NCBI GenBank assembly: GCA_016782865.1
Contig: JADHXR010000013.1
Location: forward strand, 1-64,000
Direction: 5' to 3'
DNA: 64,000 nt
From: Phycisphaerae bacterium
Lineage (GTDB): Bacteria > Planctomycetota > Phycisphaerae > Sedimentisphaerales > Anaerobacaceae
A model generated the notes under the pieces. The model ran no database searches. It saw only the letters and a list, made by a program, of their open reading frames with translations, and was not told where the DNA came from. This document shows positions 8,478 through 17,630 of this stretch, one piece after another. The first letter of the stretch is position 1, and each line of letters opens with the position of its first letter. A program made the position numbers and the translations under genes.

Positions 8478-9356
8478 ATGATCCAGAAAGCAAGCGACAA
8501 AGTTGGTGCCGTCCTCGTAGTCGGAGGCGGCGTAGGGGGCATGCAGGCGTCACTCGATCTGGCCGAGTCAGGATATAAGGTCTATCTTGTCGAAAAGGCC
8601 CCGTCAATCGGCGGAGTGATGGCACAGCTCGACAAGACATTCCCGACCAACGACTGCGCGATGTGTACGCTTGCTCCCCGAATGGTCGACTGCGGCAGGC
8701 ATCCGGACATTGAGAAACTGATCTATTCCGAGATCGAATCGATCGAGGGAGAAGTGGGCAACTTCAAGGTGAGCATTCGCAAGAAGGCACGGTCCGTCGA
8801 TCCGGACAAGTGCACCGGCTGCGGCGAGTGCGTCGCGCACTGCCTGGTGAGAAACATTGTCTACATGGATCGGCCCGGGCGAGAACCGGTGCAGATGGAA
8901 GAGAGCATGCGGGTGAAGGTGGATGATATTCTGGACAGCTACCGGGGCGGTCCAGAGATCATAGTTCCAATCCTGCACGATGTGAACGAGGAATTCAACT
9001 GGTTGCCGCCAGAGGCGCTTTTGCGGATCGCCGAAGTAAAAGAGATACCAATCGAGCACATTCTCCGGATCGCAAGTTTCTACAACGCGTTCAGTCTCAC
9101 GCCGAAGGGAAAACACGTGATTCGCGTCTGCACGGGCACGGCGTGCTATGTCAAAGGTGCCCAGCGCATCCTGGACACGTTTGCCAGAGAATTGAGCGTC
9201 GATGTCGGCGGTGTCACCGAGGACGGCCAGTTCAGTCTTGAAACAGTCAACTGCGTCGGCTGCTGCGGTCAATCGCCTGTAATCACAGTCGATGAGGACA
9301 TATACGGATACGTTAACCAGACGATGGCTCAGGACTTGCTGGGCAAGTACACATAA
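8478..9356 (+). CDS. Fusion of HdrA N-terminal region with NuoE
   Basis: Residues 1-140 match the start of HdrA: Rossmann motif VVGGGVGGMQASLDLAESG, the block TFPTNDCAMCTLAPRMV and one [4Fe-4S] motif CTGCGECVAHC. The rest of HdrA (over 400 residues, including most of the FAD domain) is absent. From about residue 150 the chain is NuoE: a thioredoxin-like [2Fe-2S] domain with RVCTGTACYVKGA and NCVGCCGQSP, normally the electron exit or entry beside NuoF. The linker MDRPGREPVQMEES is in frame and has no ribosome site at the possible old NuoE start (ATG inside it). GGGAGG precedes the start. It may be a natural docking fusion tying NuoEF to HdrBC, or another deletion join. Confidence 0.85.
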   Translation: MIQKASDKVGAVLVVGGGVGGMQASLDLAESGYKVYLVEKAPSIGGVMAQLDKTFPTNDCAMCTLAPRMVDCGRHPDIEKLIYSEIESIEGEVGNFKVSIRKKARSVDPDKCTGCGECVAHCLVRNIVYMDRPGREPVQMEESMRVKVDDILDSYRGGPEIIVPILHDVNEEFNWLPPEALLRIAEVKEIPIEHILRIASFYNAFSLTPKGKHVIRVCTGTACYVKGAQRILDTFARELSVDVGGVTEDGQFSLETVNCVGCCGQSPVITVDEDIYGYVNQTMAQDLLGKYT

Positions 9357-9372
9357 TTGAGGAGATAGCGCG

Positions 9373-9756
9373 ATGTCGAAGATCAAGCCTGAGGACCTCG
9401 ACAGCATCGGAGAAAAGATCAAAAGGACGATGCTCCTTAGAGAAGGCTCATGCCGGGTAAAGATAATAGTCCACATGGGCACATGCGGCATTGCAGCCGG
9501 CGCCAGAAACGTAATGAAGGCCCTGACCGAAGAGATCGAAAAGGCCGACGCCAAGGACGTTCAGTTGACCATCTCAAGCTGTGCCGGTCTTTGCAGCAAT
9601 GAACCTATGGTTACGATTGAGCAGAAAGATCAGCCGGCGGTGAAATACGTGGACCTCAACGACGAGAAAGCGCGGGAAATCTTCTCCAGGCACGTCATGG
9701 GCGGCAAGATAATGAGCGAATACGCGCTCGCGGCCGGGAGTGAAAGAACGCTATAG
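9373..9756 (+). CDS. Thioredoxin-like [2Fe-2S] ferredoxin (HndB-type)
   Basis: A 127-residue protein with GTCGIAAGA in the first third and SCAGLCSNEP in the second, the four-cysteine pattern of small [2Fe-2S] proteins encoded with NuoE/NuoF in bifurcating hydrogenases. It would relay electrons between NuoE-type and NuoF-type subunits in the cytoplasm. GAGGAGAT lies just ahead of the ATG. It follows the HdrA/NuoE fusion by 16 bases, and its end overlaps any start of the next gene before 9757. No unusual features. Confidence 0.88.
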   Translation: MSKIKPEDLDSIGEKIKRTMLLREGSCRVKIIVHMGTCGIAAGARNVMKALTEEIEKADAKDVQLTISSCAGLCSNEPMVTIEQKDQPAVKYVDLNDEKAREIFSRHVMGGKIMSEYALAAGSERTL

Positions 9757-9769
9757 AGGGATTGCAACG

Positions 9770-11551
9770 ATGCCACATATCACAAACGTAATGATTTGTA
9801 CGTGCACGAACTGCATTTCCAACAGCGCCCTTGACATCAGGGATTCGCTGGAATCCGAGATAAAGCGGCGCGAATTGGAGGATGATGTTCTGGTCGTGCC
9901 GACAGGTGCGAGCGGGCTTTGTGTGAATGGGCCGATCCTTATAGTCCAACCGGAAGGCATCTTCTATCAGCATCTCAAGACCAAGGACATTCCGAATCTT
10001 GTCGAAGAGCATTTTCTAAAGGGCAGGCCTGTCAAGAGTCTGATGTACGTTCCGCCCGGCCAGGATAGTCCGATTCCTGAGTTGCGCTCGATACCATTCT
10101 TCAAGGACCAGCGGCTCATCGCGCTTCGCAACCGCGGCCTGATCGATCCGGACAGCATTGATGAGTACATAGCCCGAGACGGCTACAAGGCGCTGGCCAA
10201 GGTCGTTACGTCCATGAAGCCGGAAGCCGTTATCAAAGAGATATCCGATTCGGGCCTGAGAGGGCGGGGCGGAGCCGGATTTCCAACGGGTCGCAAGTGG
10301 GAGAGCAGAAGGAAGGATCCGAGGACGCCAAAGTATGTGGTCTGTAACGCCGACGAAGGCGATCCCGGCGCGTTCATGGACAGGAGCATCATCGAGGCCG
10401 ATCCTCACTCGGTCATCGAGGGGATGGCAATTGGTGCCTACGCGGTAGGGGCTTCGAGCGGATATGTTTATCTGAGGATGGAGTATCCGCTCGCGGTCAA
10501 GAGGATGCAGTTGTCGATCGAGAAGGCCAGGGAATATGGCCTGTTAGGCGAAGATATCTTAGGCTTGGGCTTCGACTTTGACTTGCAGATATTCAAGGGG
10601 GCCGGCGCGTTTGTGTGCGGTGAGACGACCGCGCTGGTGGCTTCTATAGAAGGCAAGATTCCTGAGCCGAGGCAGAGACCTCCGCGCACAACCCTGTGGG
10701 AAAAGCCCGTTGTGATAAACAATGTCGAGACGTGGGCGAATGTGCCGGTGATAGTCAATTGGGGGGCGAAGTGGTTTTCACAGATCGGAACCGAGACCAG
10801 CAAGGGGACCAAGGTCTTTTCTTTGGCGGGAAATATCAACAACGCCGGCTTGGTCGAAGTTCCCATGGGGATCACGCTGCGGGAGATTGTATACAACATT
10901 GGCGGCGGAATCCCCAAAGGCAAGCAGTTCAAGGCGGTCCAGACCGGCGGGCCGTCGGGCGGCTTCATCCCGGCGAGCCTGCTCGATTTGCGGGTCGATT
11001 ACGAGCAATTGGACGCGGCCGGGTCCATGATGGGCTCGGGCGGCATGGTCGTGATGGACGAGAACACCTGTATGGTCGAGATGGCCAGATACTTCGTCGA
11101 TTTCACCAACGACGAATCCTGCGGCAAATGTACCTCATGCCGGGAAGGCTCGCTCGCACTGCTTCAGATCCTTCAAAGAATCTGCCGGGGCGAAGGAAGG
11201 GAAGGGGACGTCGAATTGCTCGAGGAGCTGGCCGAAGCGATCAAGGATGCCTCTCAATGCGGGTTGGGACAGAGCCTGTCAAATCCTGTGTTGAGTTCTC
11301 TCAAGCACTTTAGGGAGGAATATGAGGAACATGTCAAAAACAAGAGATGCCCTGCGGGTGTGTGCAAGGCTCTGATCACGTTCGATATAGACAAGGAAAA
11401 ATGCACCGGCTGTCGATTGTGCGCCAAGAAATGTCCTCAGGATGCCATCACCGGCGAGGCAAAGGAGCCGCACGTAATTGACCAGGAAAAATGTATCAAG
11501 TGTGGAGTATGTGTTGACGTATGCAAGTTCGAAGCGGTATCGATAACATGA
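9770..11551 (+). CDS. nuoF: NADH-binding flavoprotein NuoF/HydB-type subunit
   Basis: This subunit binds NAD(H) and FMN. In order: an N-terminal [2Fe-2S] thioredoxin-like domain (CTCTNC, later GASGLCVNG), the FMN/NAD motif GLRGRGGAGFPTGRKW near residue 165, NADEGDPGAFMDR, GAGAFVCGETTAL, an SLBB region, the NuoF [4Fe-4S] motif CGKCTSCREG, and two C-terminal [4Fe-4S] motifs, CTGCRLCAKKCP and CIKCGVCVDVC. This is the layout of HydB/HndC in electron-bifurcating hydrogenases, not of respiratory NuoF. ATG 9770 has GAGGG nine bases upstream and is preferred over the in-frame GTG at 9740. The catalytic HydA partner is absent from the window. Confidence 0.93.
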   Translation: MPHITNVMICTCTNCISNSALDIRDSLESEIKRRELEDDVLVVPTGASGLCVNGPILIVQPEGIFYQHLKTKDIPNLVEEHFLKGRPVKSLMYVPPGQDSPIPELRSIPFFKDQRLIALRNRGLIDPDSIDEYIARDGYKALAKVVTSMKPEAVIKEISDSGLRGRGGAGFPTGRKWESRRKDPRTPKYVVCNADEGDPGAFMDRSIIEADPHSVIEGMAIGAYAVGASSGYVYLRMEYPLAVKRMQLSIEKAREYGLLGEDILGLGFDFDLQIFKGAGAFVCGETTALVASIEGKIPEPRQRPPRTTLWEKPVVINNVETWANVPVIVNWGAKWFSQIGTETSKGTKVFSLAGNINNAGLVEVPMGITLREIVYNIGGGIPKGKQFKAVQTGGPSGGFIPASLLDLRVDYEQLDAAGSMMGSGGMVVMDENTCMVEMARYFVDFTNDESCGKCTSCREGSLALLQILQRICRGEGREGDVELLEELAEAIKDASQCGLGQSLSNPVLSSLKHFREEYEEHVKNKRCPAGVCKALITFDIDKEKCTGCRLCAKKCPQDAITGEAKEPHVIDQEKCIKCGVCVDVCKFEAVSIT

Positions 11552-11904
11552 CATTAGAAGATGTTAGAAAGATTCTGGATGCGGAATTCATCGCTTGTGG
11601 TGAGCTTCTGCACAGGGATGTCAAGACAGCCTGTGGGTCTGACCTGATGAGTGATGTTCTGGCTTTTGTTAAGCCCGAGGGTCTGTTGCTGACGGGCCTG
11701 ACCAATCCTCAGGTAGTGCGCACGGCGGAAATGGCGGACCTGGGGGCCGTATGCTTTGTCCGGGGCAAGAAGCCGGATAAACAAACGATCAAGCTGGCTG
11801 AAGCCAAGAACATCCCCATGCTGACGACGCCGCTGTCCATGTTCGAATCCTGCGGCCGGCTTTATCGGGACGGAGTGGTCAGTTGTTTTGAATGTGGGAA
11901 GTAG
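11548..11904 (+). CDS. DRTGG domain protein
   Basis: A 118-residue protein of the DRTGG type, a small ligand-binding fold of unknown ligand seen beside hydrogenase and CBS genes. Recognisable parts are MTLEDVRKILDAEFI, SDLMSDVLAFVKPEGLLLTG and the closing FESCGRLY. The start at 11548 shares ATGA with the stop of nuoF, indicating translational coupling, and is preferred to the in-frame ATG at 11521 inside nuoF. In Clostridia and Thermotogae such proteins accompany NuoE/F-type hydrogenase genes, so a sensor role for the complex is likely but unproven. Confidence 0.8.
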   Translation: MTLEDVRKILDAEFIACGELLHRDVKTACGSDLMSDVLAFVKPEGLLLTGLTNPQVVRTAEMADLGAVCFVRGKKPDKQTIKLAEAKNIPMLTTPLSMFESCGRLYRDGVVSCFECGK

Positions 11905-11925
11905 TATATTACGGGACGTTTTTGC

Positions 11926-12864
11926 GTGACGGCAGAGAACAAAATAAGCAAGGTTCAGGAGTTGGTTTATGAAATCCGCGTAGGCGATGTCATGAAAAAA
12001 AACGTCATCACAGTCGGTCCACAGGATAGAATGAGCGAGTTCGGCAAGATTCTGCGGGAAAAGCGTATATCGGGGACCCCTGTCGTCGATCAGGGCAGAC
12101 TGATGGGCGTAATCAGTATCGATGATTTCATCAGGTGGCTGGCCGAGCGGCAGGAGGACTGCCCTGTCGAGAGGAAGATGACTAAGAATGTCCGCACACT
12201 TTACGCAGATGAGCCGGCAGTCCAGGCCGTCAACAAGTTCGATCAGCTTGGCTTCGGACGTTTTGTCGTGATCGACCGCCGGGACGAGAAGCTGGTGGGA
12301 ATCATCACGAAAGGAGACATCATTGAGGGGCTGCTCAAGAAGCTTGAAGTCGATTACTATGACGAGCAAACGAATCATCGCACAATACAAAGCTTCTTTG
12401 ACGATGTGCTCGCGGACAAGGCGGCACTGTTCTTTCAGTATAGTGTCACCGGCCATGATTTCAACAAGGCCGGAGAGACCGCCAGCCGGATAAAGACCAC
12501 GCTCAAACGTCTCGGAATTGCCCCGCAGATTGTCCGCCGGGTTGCCATTGCCACCTACGAAGCCGAGATGAACCTGATAATCTACACCGAAGGTGGTGAA
12601 ATACGAGTTCGCGTCGAACCGCATAAGATACTCGTGAGAGTTGAAGATTCGGGCCCGGGGATTCCGGACATCGAAAAGGCCCTTCAGCCGGGCTATTCGA
12701 CTGCGCCGGAATGGGTCAGAGAGCTGGGTTTCGGTGCCGGCATGGGTCTGCAGAATATCCGCAAGTGCACCAGCAAGATGGGCCTGATGTCCGTTGTGGG
12801 AAAGGGAACGCAACTGAGAATGAATATCTCTCTTGACGATGGGGTCGCAAGTGAAACTAACTGA
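11926..12864 (+). CDS. CBS-pair protein with anti-sigma-type histidine-kinase ATPase domain
   Basis: Residues 15-140 form two CBS motifs (VGDVMKKNVITVGPQDRM and a second copy ending GIITKGDIIEGLL), which usually bind adenine nucleotides. Residues 185-305 are a HATPase domain of the RsbW/anti-sigma kind, with NKAGETASRIKTTL, an N-box-like YEAEMNLIIY and the G1 box VEDSGPGI. It could phosphorylate a partner or hold a sigma factor in response to energy charge. The start is GTG 11926. It sits between two DRTGG genes and before a PHP/ATPase gene, forming a regulatory block inside the Hdr-Nuo-Mvh gene set. Confidence 0.85.
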   Translation: MTAENKISKVQELVYEIRVGDVMKKNVITVGPQDRMSEFGKILREKRISGTPVVDQGRLMGVISIDDFIRWLAERQEDCPVERKMTKNVRTLYADEPAVQAVNKFDQLGFGRFVVIDRRDEKLVGIITKGDIIEGLLKKLEVDYYDEQTNHRTIQSFFDDVLADKAALFFQYSVTGHDFNKAGETASRIKTTLKRLGIAPQIVRRVAIATYEAEMNLIIYTEGGEIRVRVEPHKILVRVEDSGPGIPDIEKALQPGYSTAPEWVRELGFGAGMGLQNIRKCTSKMGLMSVVGKGTQLRMNISLDDGVASETN

Positions 12865-13195
12865 ATTGGTTCGGGGGCTGAAGCTGAGTGTCAGATCCGC
12901 AGACGGGGATCTGGAACGCGAGGTCACCGGCGGCTATGCCAGTGATCTGCTCAGTGACGTACTGGCCAACAGCGAACCAGGGAACCTCTGGATCACCTTG
13001 CAGATTCATAAGAATATTGTGGCCGTGGCCAGTATGAAGGATCTTGCCGGAATAATCCTGGTCAACGGCAGAGAACCCGAGCAGGATACTATCGAGAAAG
13101 CAGAAGCGGAAAACATAGCGATTATGGTAACCGAGATGCCGACTTTCGAGCTTGTCGGCAGGCTGTACGGCCTCGGGATTACCGGAACGAAATGA
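12851..13195 (+). CDS. Second DRTGG domain protein
   Basis: A paralogue of the DRTGG gene at 11548, with the opening KLTELVRGLKLSV, GGYASDLLSDVLANSEPGNLW and closing FELVGRLYGLG. GTG 12851 is chosen because it yields the usual family start (M-K-L-T-E-L) and has GGGG six bases upstream; an in-frame TTG at 12833 is less likely. It overlaps the end of the CBS/ATPase gene and its stop overlaps the start of the PHP gene (ATGA), so the four regulatory genes are translationally linked. Ligand unknown. Confidence 0.78.
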   Translation: MKLTELVRGLKLSVRSADGDLEREVTGGYASDLLSDVLANSEPGNLWITLQIHKNIVAVASMKDLAGIILVNGREPEQDTIEKAEAENIAIMVTEMPTFELVGRLYGLGITGTK

Positions 13196-14364
13196 TGGGC
13201 AAGGTTAGGGCCGACCTGCATGTGCATACGTGTCTTTCGCCGTGCGGCGACGATCAGATGCGGGCAACGGCGATCGTCGAGCAGGCAGGCAAAGCAGGCT
13301 TGGATATGATTGGGATATGCGACCACAACTCGGCTGAGAATGTCAGCGCGGTTATGAGCGCCGGCGCGCGGACCGGGCTGGCGGTAATTCCCGGCATGGA
13401 GGTGACCTCGCGGGAGGAAGTCCATATCCTGGGATTATTTGGGGCCACCGAGGGACTGATGGATCTGCAACGGATAGTCTACGAGAACCTTCCCGGCGAG
13501 AATGACCAGGAGGCATTCGGCTCTCAGTTGGTGATCGACGAACGGGATCGCGTGGTCGGCACAAACAACAAATTGTTGATCGGGGCCACCACTCTTGCAG
13601 TCGAACAGGTGGTCGGGGCGATCCATCAGTTCGGGGGATTGGCAATTGCCTCGCATATCGATCGTGAACGGTTCGGTATTATCGGCCAGTTGGGCTTCAT
13701 TCCGGAGGGATTGGGACTGGATGCCGTGGAAGTAGCGAATGCGTCTTTGCGCGAATGGGACTATGCCTATCCGGTGGTGGCTTCCTCGGATGCCCATTAC
13801 CTGGAGGATGTCGGCAGGAATTCCACTTGCTTTGTGGTGGAAGAGGCGTCTTTCGACGAGATCGCCAGGGCGCTGAACTTTGAAGGCGGAAGGAGGATTA
13901 TCACAGGAGAAATGGAAGATCTATCACTGCATATTTTGGACATTGCGGAGAATTCGATCATGGCCTCGGCCGGAAGAATCGAAATCAGGATCGACGAAGA
14001 CCCGGCTAATGACTTACTAACACTTGAGATTTCAGACAACGGAAGGGGCATGGATGAAGAGACTCTCAAGAAAGCTCTCGATCCGTTCTTCACGACGAGA
14101 ACGACGCGCAGGGTGGGATTGGGGCTCTCACTGCTGGCTCAGGCGGCCCGCCAGAGCGGCGGAACAATGGACGTGACCTCCCGGCCGCAGAAGGGAACGG
14201 TCGTCCGGGCTACGTTCTGCCTGAGTCACCCCGACTGCAAACCTATGGGCGATATCGCCGAGACTATGCGAACGCTGGTGGTGGCCCATCCCGAGATTGA
14301 TTTTGTGTTTGAGCAAAAGACGAATGGTTCTATTTACCGCTTTGATTCGAGAGAGATACAGTGA
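13192..14364 (+). CDS. PHP phosphoesterase fused to HATPase domain
   Basis: Residues 1-235 are a PHP metal-dependent phosphoesterase: ADLHVHTCLSPCG, GICDHNSAEN, GMEVTSREEVHILGLFG, IASHIDR and VVASSDAHYLED give the family's His/Asp metal ligands. From residue 241 (MEDLSLHILDIAENSI) a HATPase domain begins, with SDNGRGMDEETL (G1), DPFFTTRT (F box) and GLGLSLLAQAA (G2). In related hydrogenase clusters these are usually two genes. Here no stop separates them; AGGAGG at 13890-13895 and AGGAGAA directly before ATG 13913 are remnants or an internal start. It could be a true fusion or a lost stop codon. Confidence 0.85.
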   Translation: MMGKVRADLHVHTCLSPCGDDQMRATAIVEQAGKAGLDMIGICDHNSAENVSAVMSAGARTGLAVIPGMEVTSREEVHILGLFGATEGLMDLQRIVYENLPGENDQEAFGSQLVIDERDRVVGTNNKLLIGATTLAVEQVVGAIHQFGGLAIASHIDRERFGIIGQLGFIPEGLGLDAVEVANASLREWDYAYPVVASSDAHYLEDVGRNSTCFVVEEASFDEIARALNFEGGRRIITGEMEDLSLHILDIAENSIMASAGRIEIRIDEDPANDLLTLEISDNGRGMDEETLKKALDPFFTTRTTRRVGLGLSLLAQAARQSGGTMDVTSRPQKGTVVRATFCLSHPDCKPMGDIAETMRTLVVAHPEIDFVFEQKTNGSIYRFDSREIQ

Positions 14365-17300
14365 AGATGATTACTTTGACAATCGATGACAAAAAGGTTG
14401 AGGTCGAAGACGGTTCGACTATCCTCCGGGCGGCTCAAAAGCACGGTATTCACATCCCCACGCTTTGCGACTTCAGGTCGTTGGCGCCTTACGGGGCGTG
14501 CCGTGTCTGTCTGGTCGAGATTGTGGGATCCAGGGACTCGTGGATATCGGCTTCCTGCGTCTACGCCGCTCATGAAGGTATGGTCGTCAAGACCGACACC
14601 GAGAGGGTGCTCAAGACGCGCCGGATGATGCTCGAATTGCTGTTGGCCCGCTGTCCGGATGCTCCCCGGATCAAGGAGATGGCCGCCGGAATGGGCATCG
14701 AGGAATCACGATTCCCCAAGCAGAATGACGACTGCATACTCTGCGGACTATGCACCAGGATATGCGCAGAAAGGATGGGGGTCGGTGCCGTCAGCTTTGC
14801 CAACCGCGGCTCTGAGCGAAAGGTCACAACTCCCTACGATAAGCATTCGCCCATCTGCATTGCGTGTGGGGCCTGTCAGGTTGTTTGCCCGACGAATGCG
14901 GTGGACCTGAGCGAGGTAACTTCGAATGTGCCCAGGCCCATCGCGTCCGAGTACGATATGGGACTGGCCGGACGTTCTTCGATATATATACCGTTCCCGC
15001 AGGCGGTACCCAAGGTGGCGGTGATTGACCGCGACACATGCATGCACTTTCTCAATGGCGTCTGTGAATCCTGCGCCGAATTCTGTGAAGCCGGGGCCAT
15101 CGACTACGAGCAGGAGGACCAGATCGAGCAGGTGGACGTCGGTGCCGTGGTGTTGGCGCCGGGATACGAACATTTCGATCCCGATATGAAGAAGGAACTC
15201 GGCTACGCGAGGTATCCCAATGTGATATCAAGTATGCAGTTCGAGCGTCTTCTTTCAGCCAGCGGACCTTATCTTGGGGAGATCCTCCGTTCATCCGACC
15301 AGAAGCATCCCAAGAGAGTCGCGTGGATTCAGTGCGTCGGATCGCGGGAAGTGGATAGAAACTACTGCTCCTCGGTCTGCTGTATGTACGCTACCAAGGA
15401 AGCGATTATCGCCAAAGAGCATCAGCCTGATCTCGATTGCACGATCTTCTTCATCGATATGCGTGCATTTGGGAAGGGATTCGATGCCTATTACGAACGT
15501 GCCAAGGAACTCGGCGTGCGATACATTCGCTGTTATCCATCTTCGGTCAAGGAGGTCCCCGGCACGAAAGACCTGAAGATCACTTATATGAAGGACGACG
15601 GAGATATAACAACGGAGGAGTTTAACATGGTCGTCCTTTCCACAGGGCTGCGGCCTCCCAAAGAAGTACGTGAGCTGGCGGACAAGTTCGGAGTCAAGTT
15701 GAACGAGCACGGTTTCGCCGACACACAGGGCTTCGCCCCTGTTGAGACCTCGAAACCGGGTGTCTATGTCTGCGGGCCATTCGCCGGACCGAAAGATATT
15801 CCCGAAACGGTAACAGAAGCATCTGCCGGAGCCGGCAAAGCCATGGCGCTCTTGAAGGAACAGCGCGGTACTTTGATCACACATAAGGAGTACCCGCCGG
15901 AAAAGGACGTTAGTGGCCAGGAACCTCGCATCGGGGTGTTTGTCTGCCACTGCGGCAGGAACATCGGCGGTTATGCCGACGTGCCGAGTGTTGTCGAGTA
16001 CGCCAAGACCCTGCCCAATGTTGTCCTTGCAGAGGACAATCTTTATACGTGCTCGACCGATACCCAGCAGCGTATCACCGAACTGATTGCTGAGCATGAC
16101 CTCAACCGCGTGGTGGTGGCCTCGTGCAGCCCGAGGACGCATGAGCCGCTATTTAGGGATACTTGTCGGCAGGCCGGCCTAAATGAGTATCTCTTTGAGA
16201 TGGCTAACATCCGCGACCAGTGTACGTGGGTGCACATGAATCAGCCCGAAGAGGCCACTCGCAAATCGAAAGACCTGGTAAGGATGGCGGTCGCCAAGGC
16301 AAGGTTGCTCGAACCCCTGTCCAAGGGCACCTTGAAGGTGAACAATGATGCTCTCGTGATCGGCGGAGGAATAGCGGGAATGACAGCCGCGCTCAACTTA
16401 GCCGATCAGGGATTCAAGGTACATCTGGTGGAGAAAGAGCAGCAACTGGGCGGCAACTTCAGGCATGTACACAGTTTGTTGAACGGTAGTGATACTCAGA
16501 GGAAACTGAATGATGCAATTGAAAGTGTGACTTCTCACCCCGACATAAGCGTTTATATGGAAAGCCTCATAACCAGCGCCGAGGGATCCGTGGGTAATTT
16601 CAAATCCACGGTACAGCACAATGGCCAATCCACAGAAGTCTCACACGGCGCAGTCATCGTTGCCACGGGGGCCGAAGAATACGAACCTACCGAATACCTT
16701 TACGGCAAGAACTCCGCCGTTATCACTCAGCGCGGCCTCGAGGAGTGGATCCATGAAGGAAGGCCCGAACTCAAGAACGCCAGGGCCGTCGCGATGATTC
16801 AGTGCGTGGGTTCCAGAGAGGAGGCACGGCCATATTGCAGCCGGATTTGCTGCTCCCAGGCAGTTAAGAATGCCATCGCCATTCGAGAGGCTCAGCCCGA
16901 TACACAGGTCTATATACTTTATCGCGATATCAGAACGTACGGCTTACTGGAAGAGTACTACAGGCAGGCAAGAGCCAAGGGAGTACTTTTCATCCGTTAT
17001 CAGGAAGATCAGAAGCCTGAGGTGTCGGCCAACAATGGTGCCCTTGAGGTCTCCTGTGTAGATCCCATTCTGAACAAGCCCATTCGGATAGACTGTGATG
17101 TGGTGGTGCTCGCCGCGGCCATAGTTCCGGGCGACGGTGTCGATGAAGTGGGCAAGTTGTATAAGATTCCGCTCAATCAGGACAAGTTCTTCCTCGAAGC
17201 ACATATGAAGCTCAGACCCATCGATTTTGCCAATGACGGCGTATTTATGTGCGGTCTGGCCCACTGCCCCAAGTCGGTGGACGAAAGCATCGCCCAGGCG

Positions 17301-17612
17301 CAGGCCGCGGCGGCCCGGGCCGCTACAATTCTGTCCAAAGACGAGATCGAGCTGGACGCCACTATATCTGAAGTCGTAGATGCAAACTGCGACGGCTGTG
17401 CATACTGCATCGATCCATGTCCGTACAATGCATTTACATTGATTGAATATATGTACCAGGGCAGCATCAAGAAAACAGTTGACAGAGACGCAGCTTTGTG
17501 CAAAGGCTGTGGAGTCTGCCAGGCCACGTGCCCGAAGAAGGGGATATTCATTCGCGGCTTCAGACTCGAACAATTGGGTGCGATGGTGGATGCTGCTTTG
17601 ATAGGTGAATAA
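14361..17612 (+). CDS. hdrA: Large HdrA flavoprotein with NuoG-like ferredoxin head
   Basis: HdrA holds the bifurcating FAD. Residues 1-70 are a plant-type [2Fe-2S] domain (Cys 36, 47, 50, 66) as in NuoG, followed by two [4Fe-4S] motifs, CILCGLCTRIC (125) and CIACGACQVVC (166). Residues 215-515 repeat the C-terminal half of an HdrA (VAWIQCVGSREV). A complete HdrA follows, with VFVCHCGRNIGG near 525, FAD motif VIGGGIAGMTAALNLADQG near 665 and AMIQCVGSREE near 813. Two ferredoxin motifs close it (CDGCAYCIDPCP, CKGCGVCQATCP, from about 1008). At 1,083 residues it is far longer than methanogen HdrA (about 660). GTG 14361 overlaps the previous stop (GTGA); ATG 14367 is possible. Confidence 0.92.
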   Translation: MKMITLTIDDKKVEVEDGSTILRAAQKHGIHIPTLCDFRSLAPYGACRVCLVEIVGSRDSWISASCVYAAHEGMVVKTDTERVLKTRRMMLELLLARCPDAPRIKEMAAGMGIEESRFPKQNDDCILCGLCTRICAERMGVGAVSFANRGSERKVTTPYDKHSPICIACGACQVVCPTNAVDLSEVTSNVPRPIASEYDMGLAGRSSIYIPFPQAVPKVAVIDRDTCMHFLNGVCESCAEFCEAGAIDYEQEDQIEQVDVGAVVLAPGYEHFDPDMKKELGYARYPNVISSMQFERLLSASGPYLGEILRSSDQKHPKRVAWIQCVGSREVDRNYCSSVCCMYATKEAIIAKEHQPDLDCTIFFIDMRAFGKGFDAYYERAKELGVRYIRCYPSSVKEVPGTKDLKITYMKDDGDITTEEFNMVVLSTGLRPPKEVRELADKFGVKLNEHGFADTQGFAPVETSKPGVYVCGPFAGPKDIPETVTEASAGAGKAMALLKEQRGTLITHKEYPPEKDVSGQEPRIGVFVCHCGRNIGGYADVPSVVEYAKTLPNVVLAEDNLYTCSTDTQQRITELIAEHDLNRVVVASCSPRTHEPLFRDTCRQAGLNEYLFEMANIRDQCTWVHMNQPEEATRKSKDLVRMAVAKARLLEPLSKGTLKVNNDALVIGGGIAGMTAALNLADQGFKVHLVEKEQQLGGNFRHVHSLLNGSDTQRKLNDAIESVTSHPDISVYMESLITSAEGSVGNFKSTVQHNGQSTEVSHGAVIVATGAEEYEPTEYLYGKNSAVITQRGLEEWIHEGRPELKNARAVAMIQCVGSREEARPYCSRICCSQAVKNAIAIREAQPDTQVYILYRDIRTYGLLEEYYRQARAKGVLFIRYQEDQKPEVSANNGALEVSCVDPILNKPIRIDCDVVVLAAAIVPGDGVDEVGKLYKIPLNQDKFFLEAHMKLRPIDFANDGVFMCGLAHCPKSVDESIAQAQAAAARAATILSKDEIELDATISEVVDANCDGCAYCIDPCPYNAFTLIEYMYQGSIKKTVDRDAALCKGCGVCQATCPKKGIFIRGFRLEQLGAMVDAALIGE

Positions 17613-17630
17613 AAGAGGAGTTAGCTTGAT

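Noticed and set aside
8604-9554. 316-codon minus-strand frame
   Set aside because: Antisense of the HdrA/NuoE fusion; composition of a shadow frame.
11554-12927. 457-codon minus-strand frame opposite the regulators
   Set aside because: Antisense shadow of DRTGG and CBS/ATPase genes, no start or ribosome site of note.
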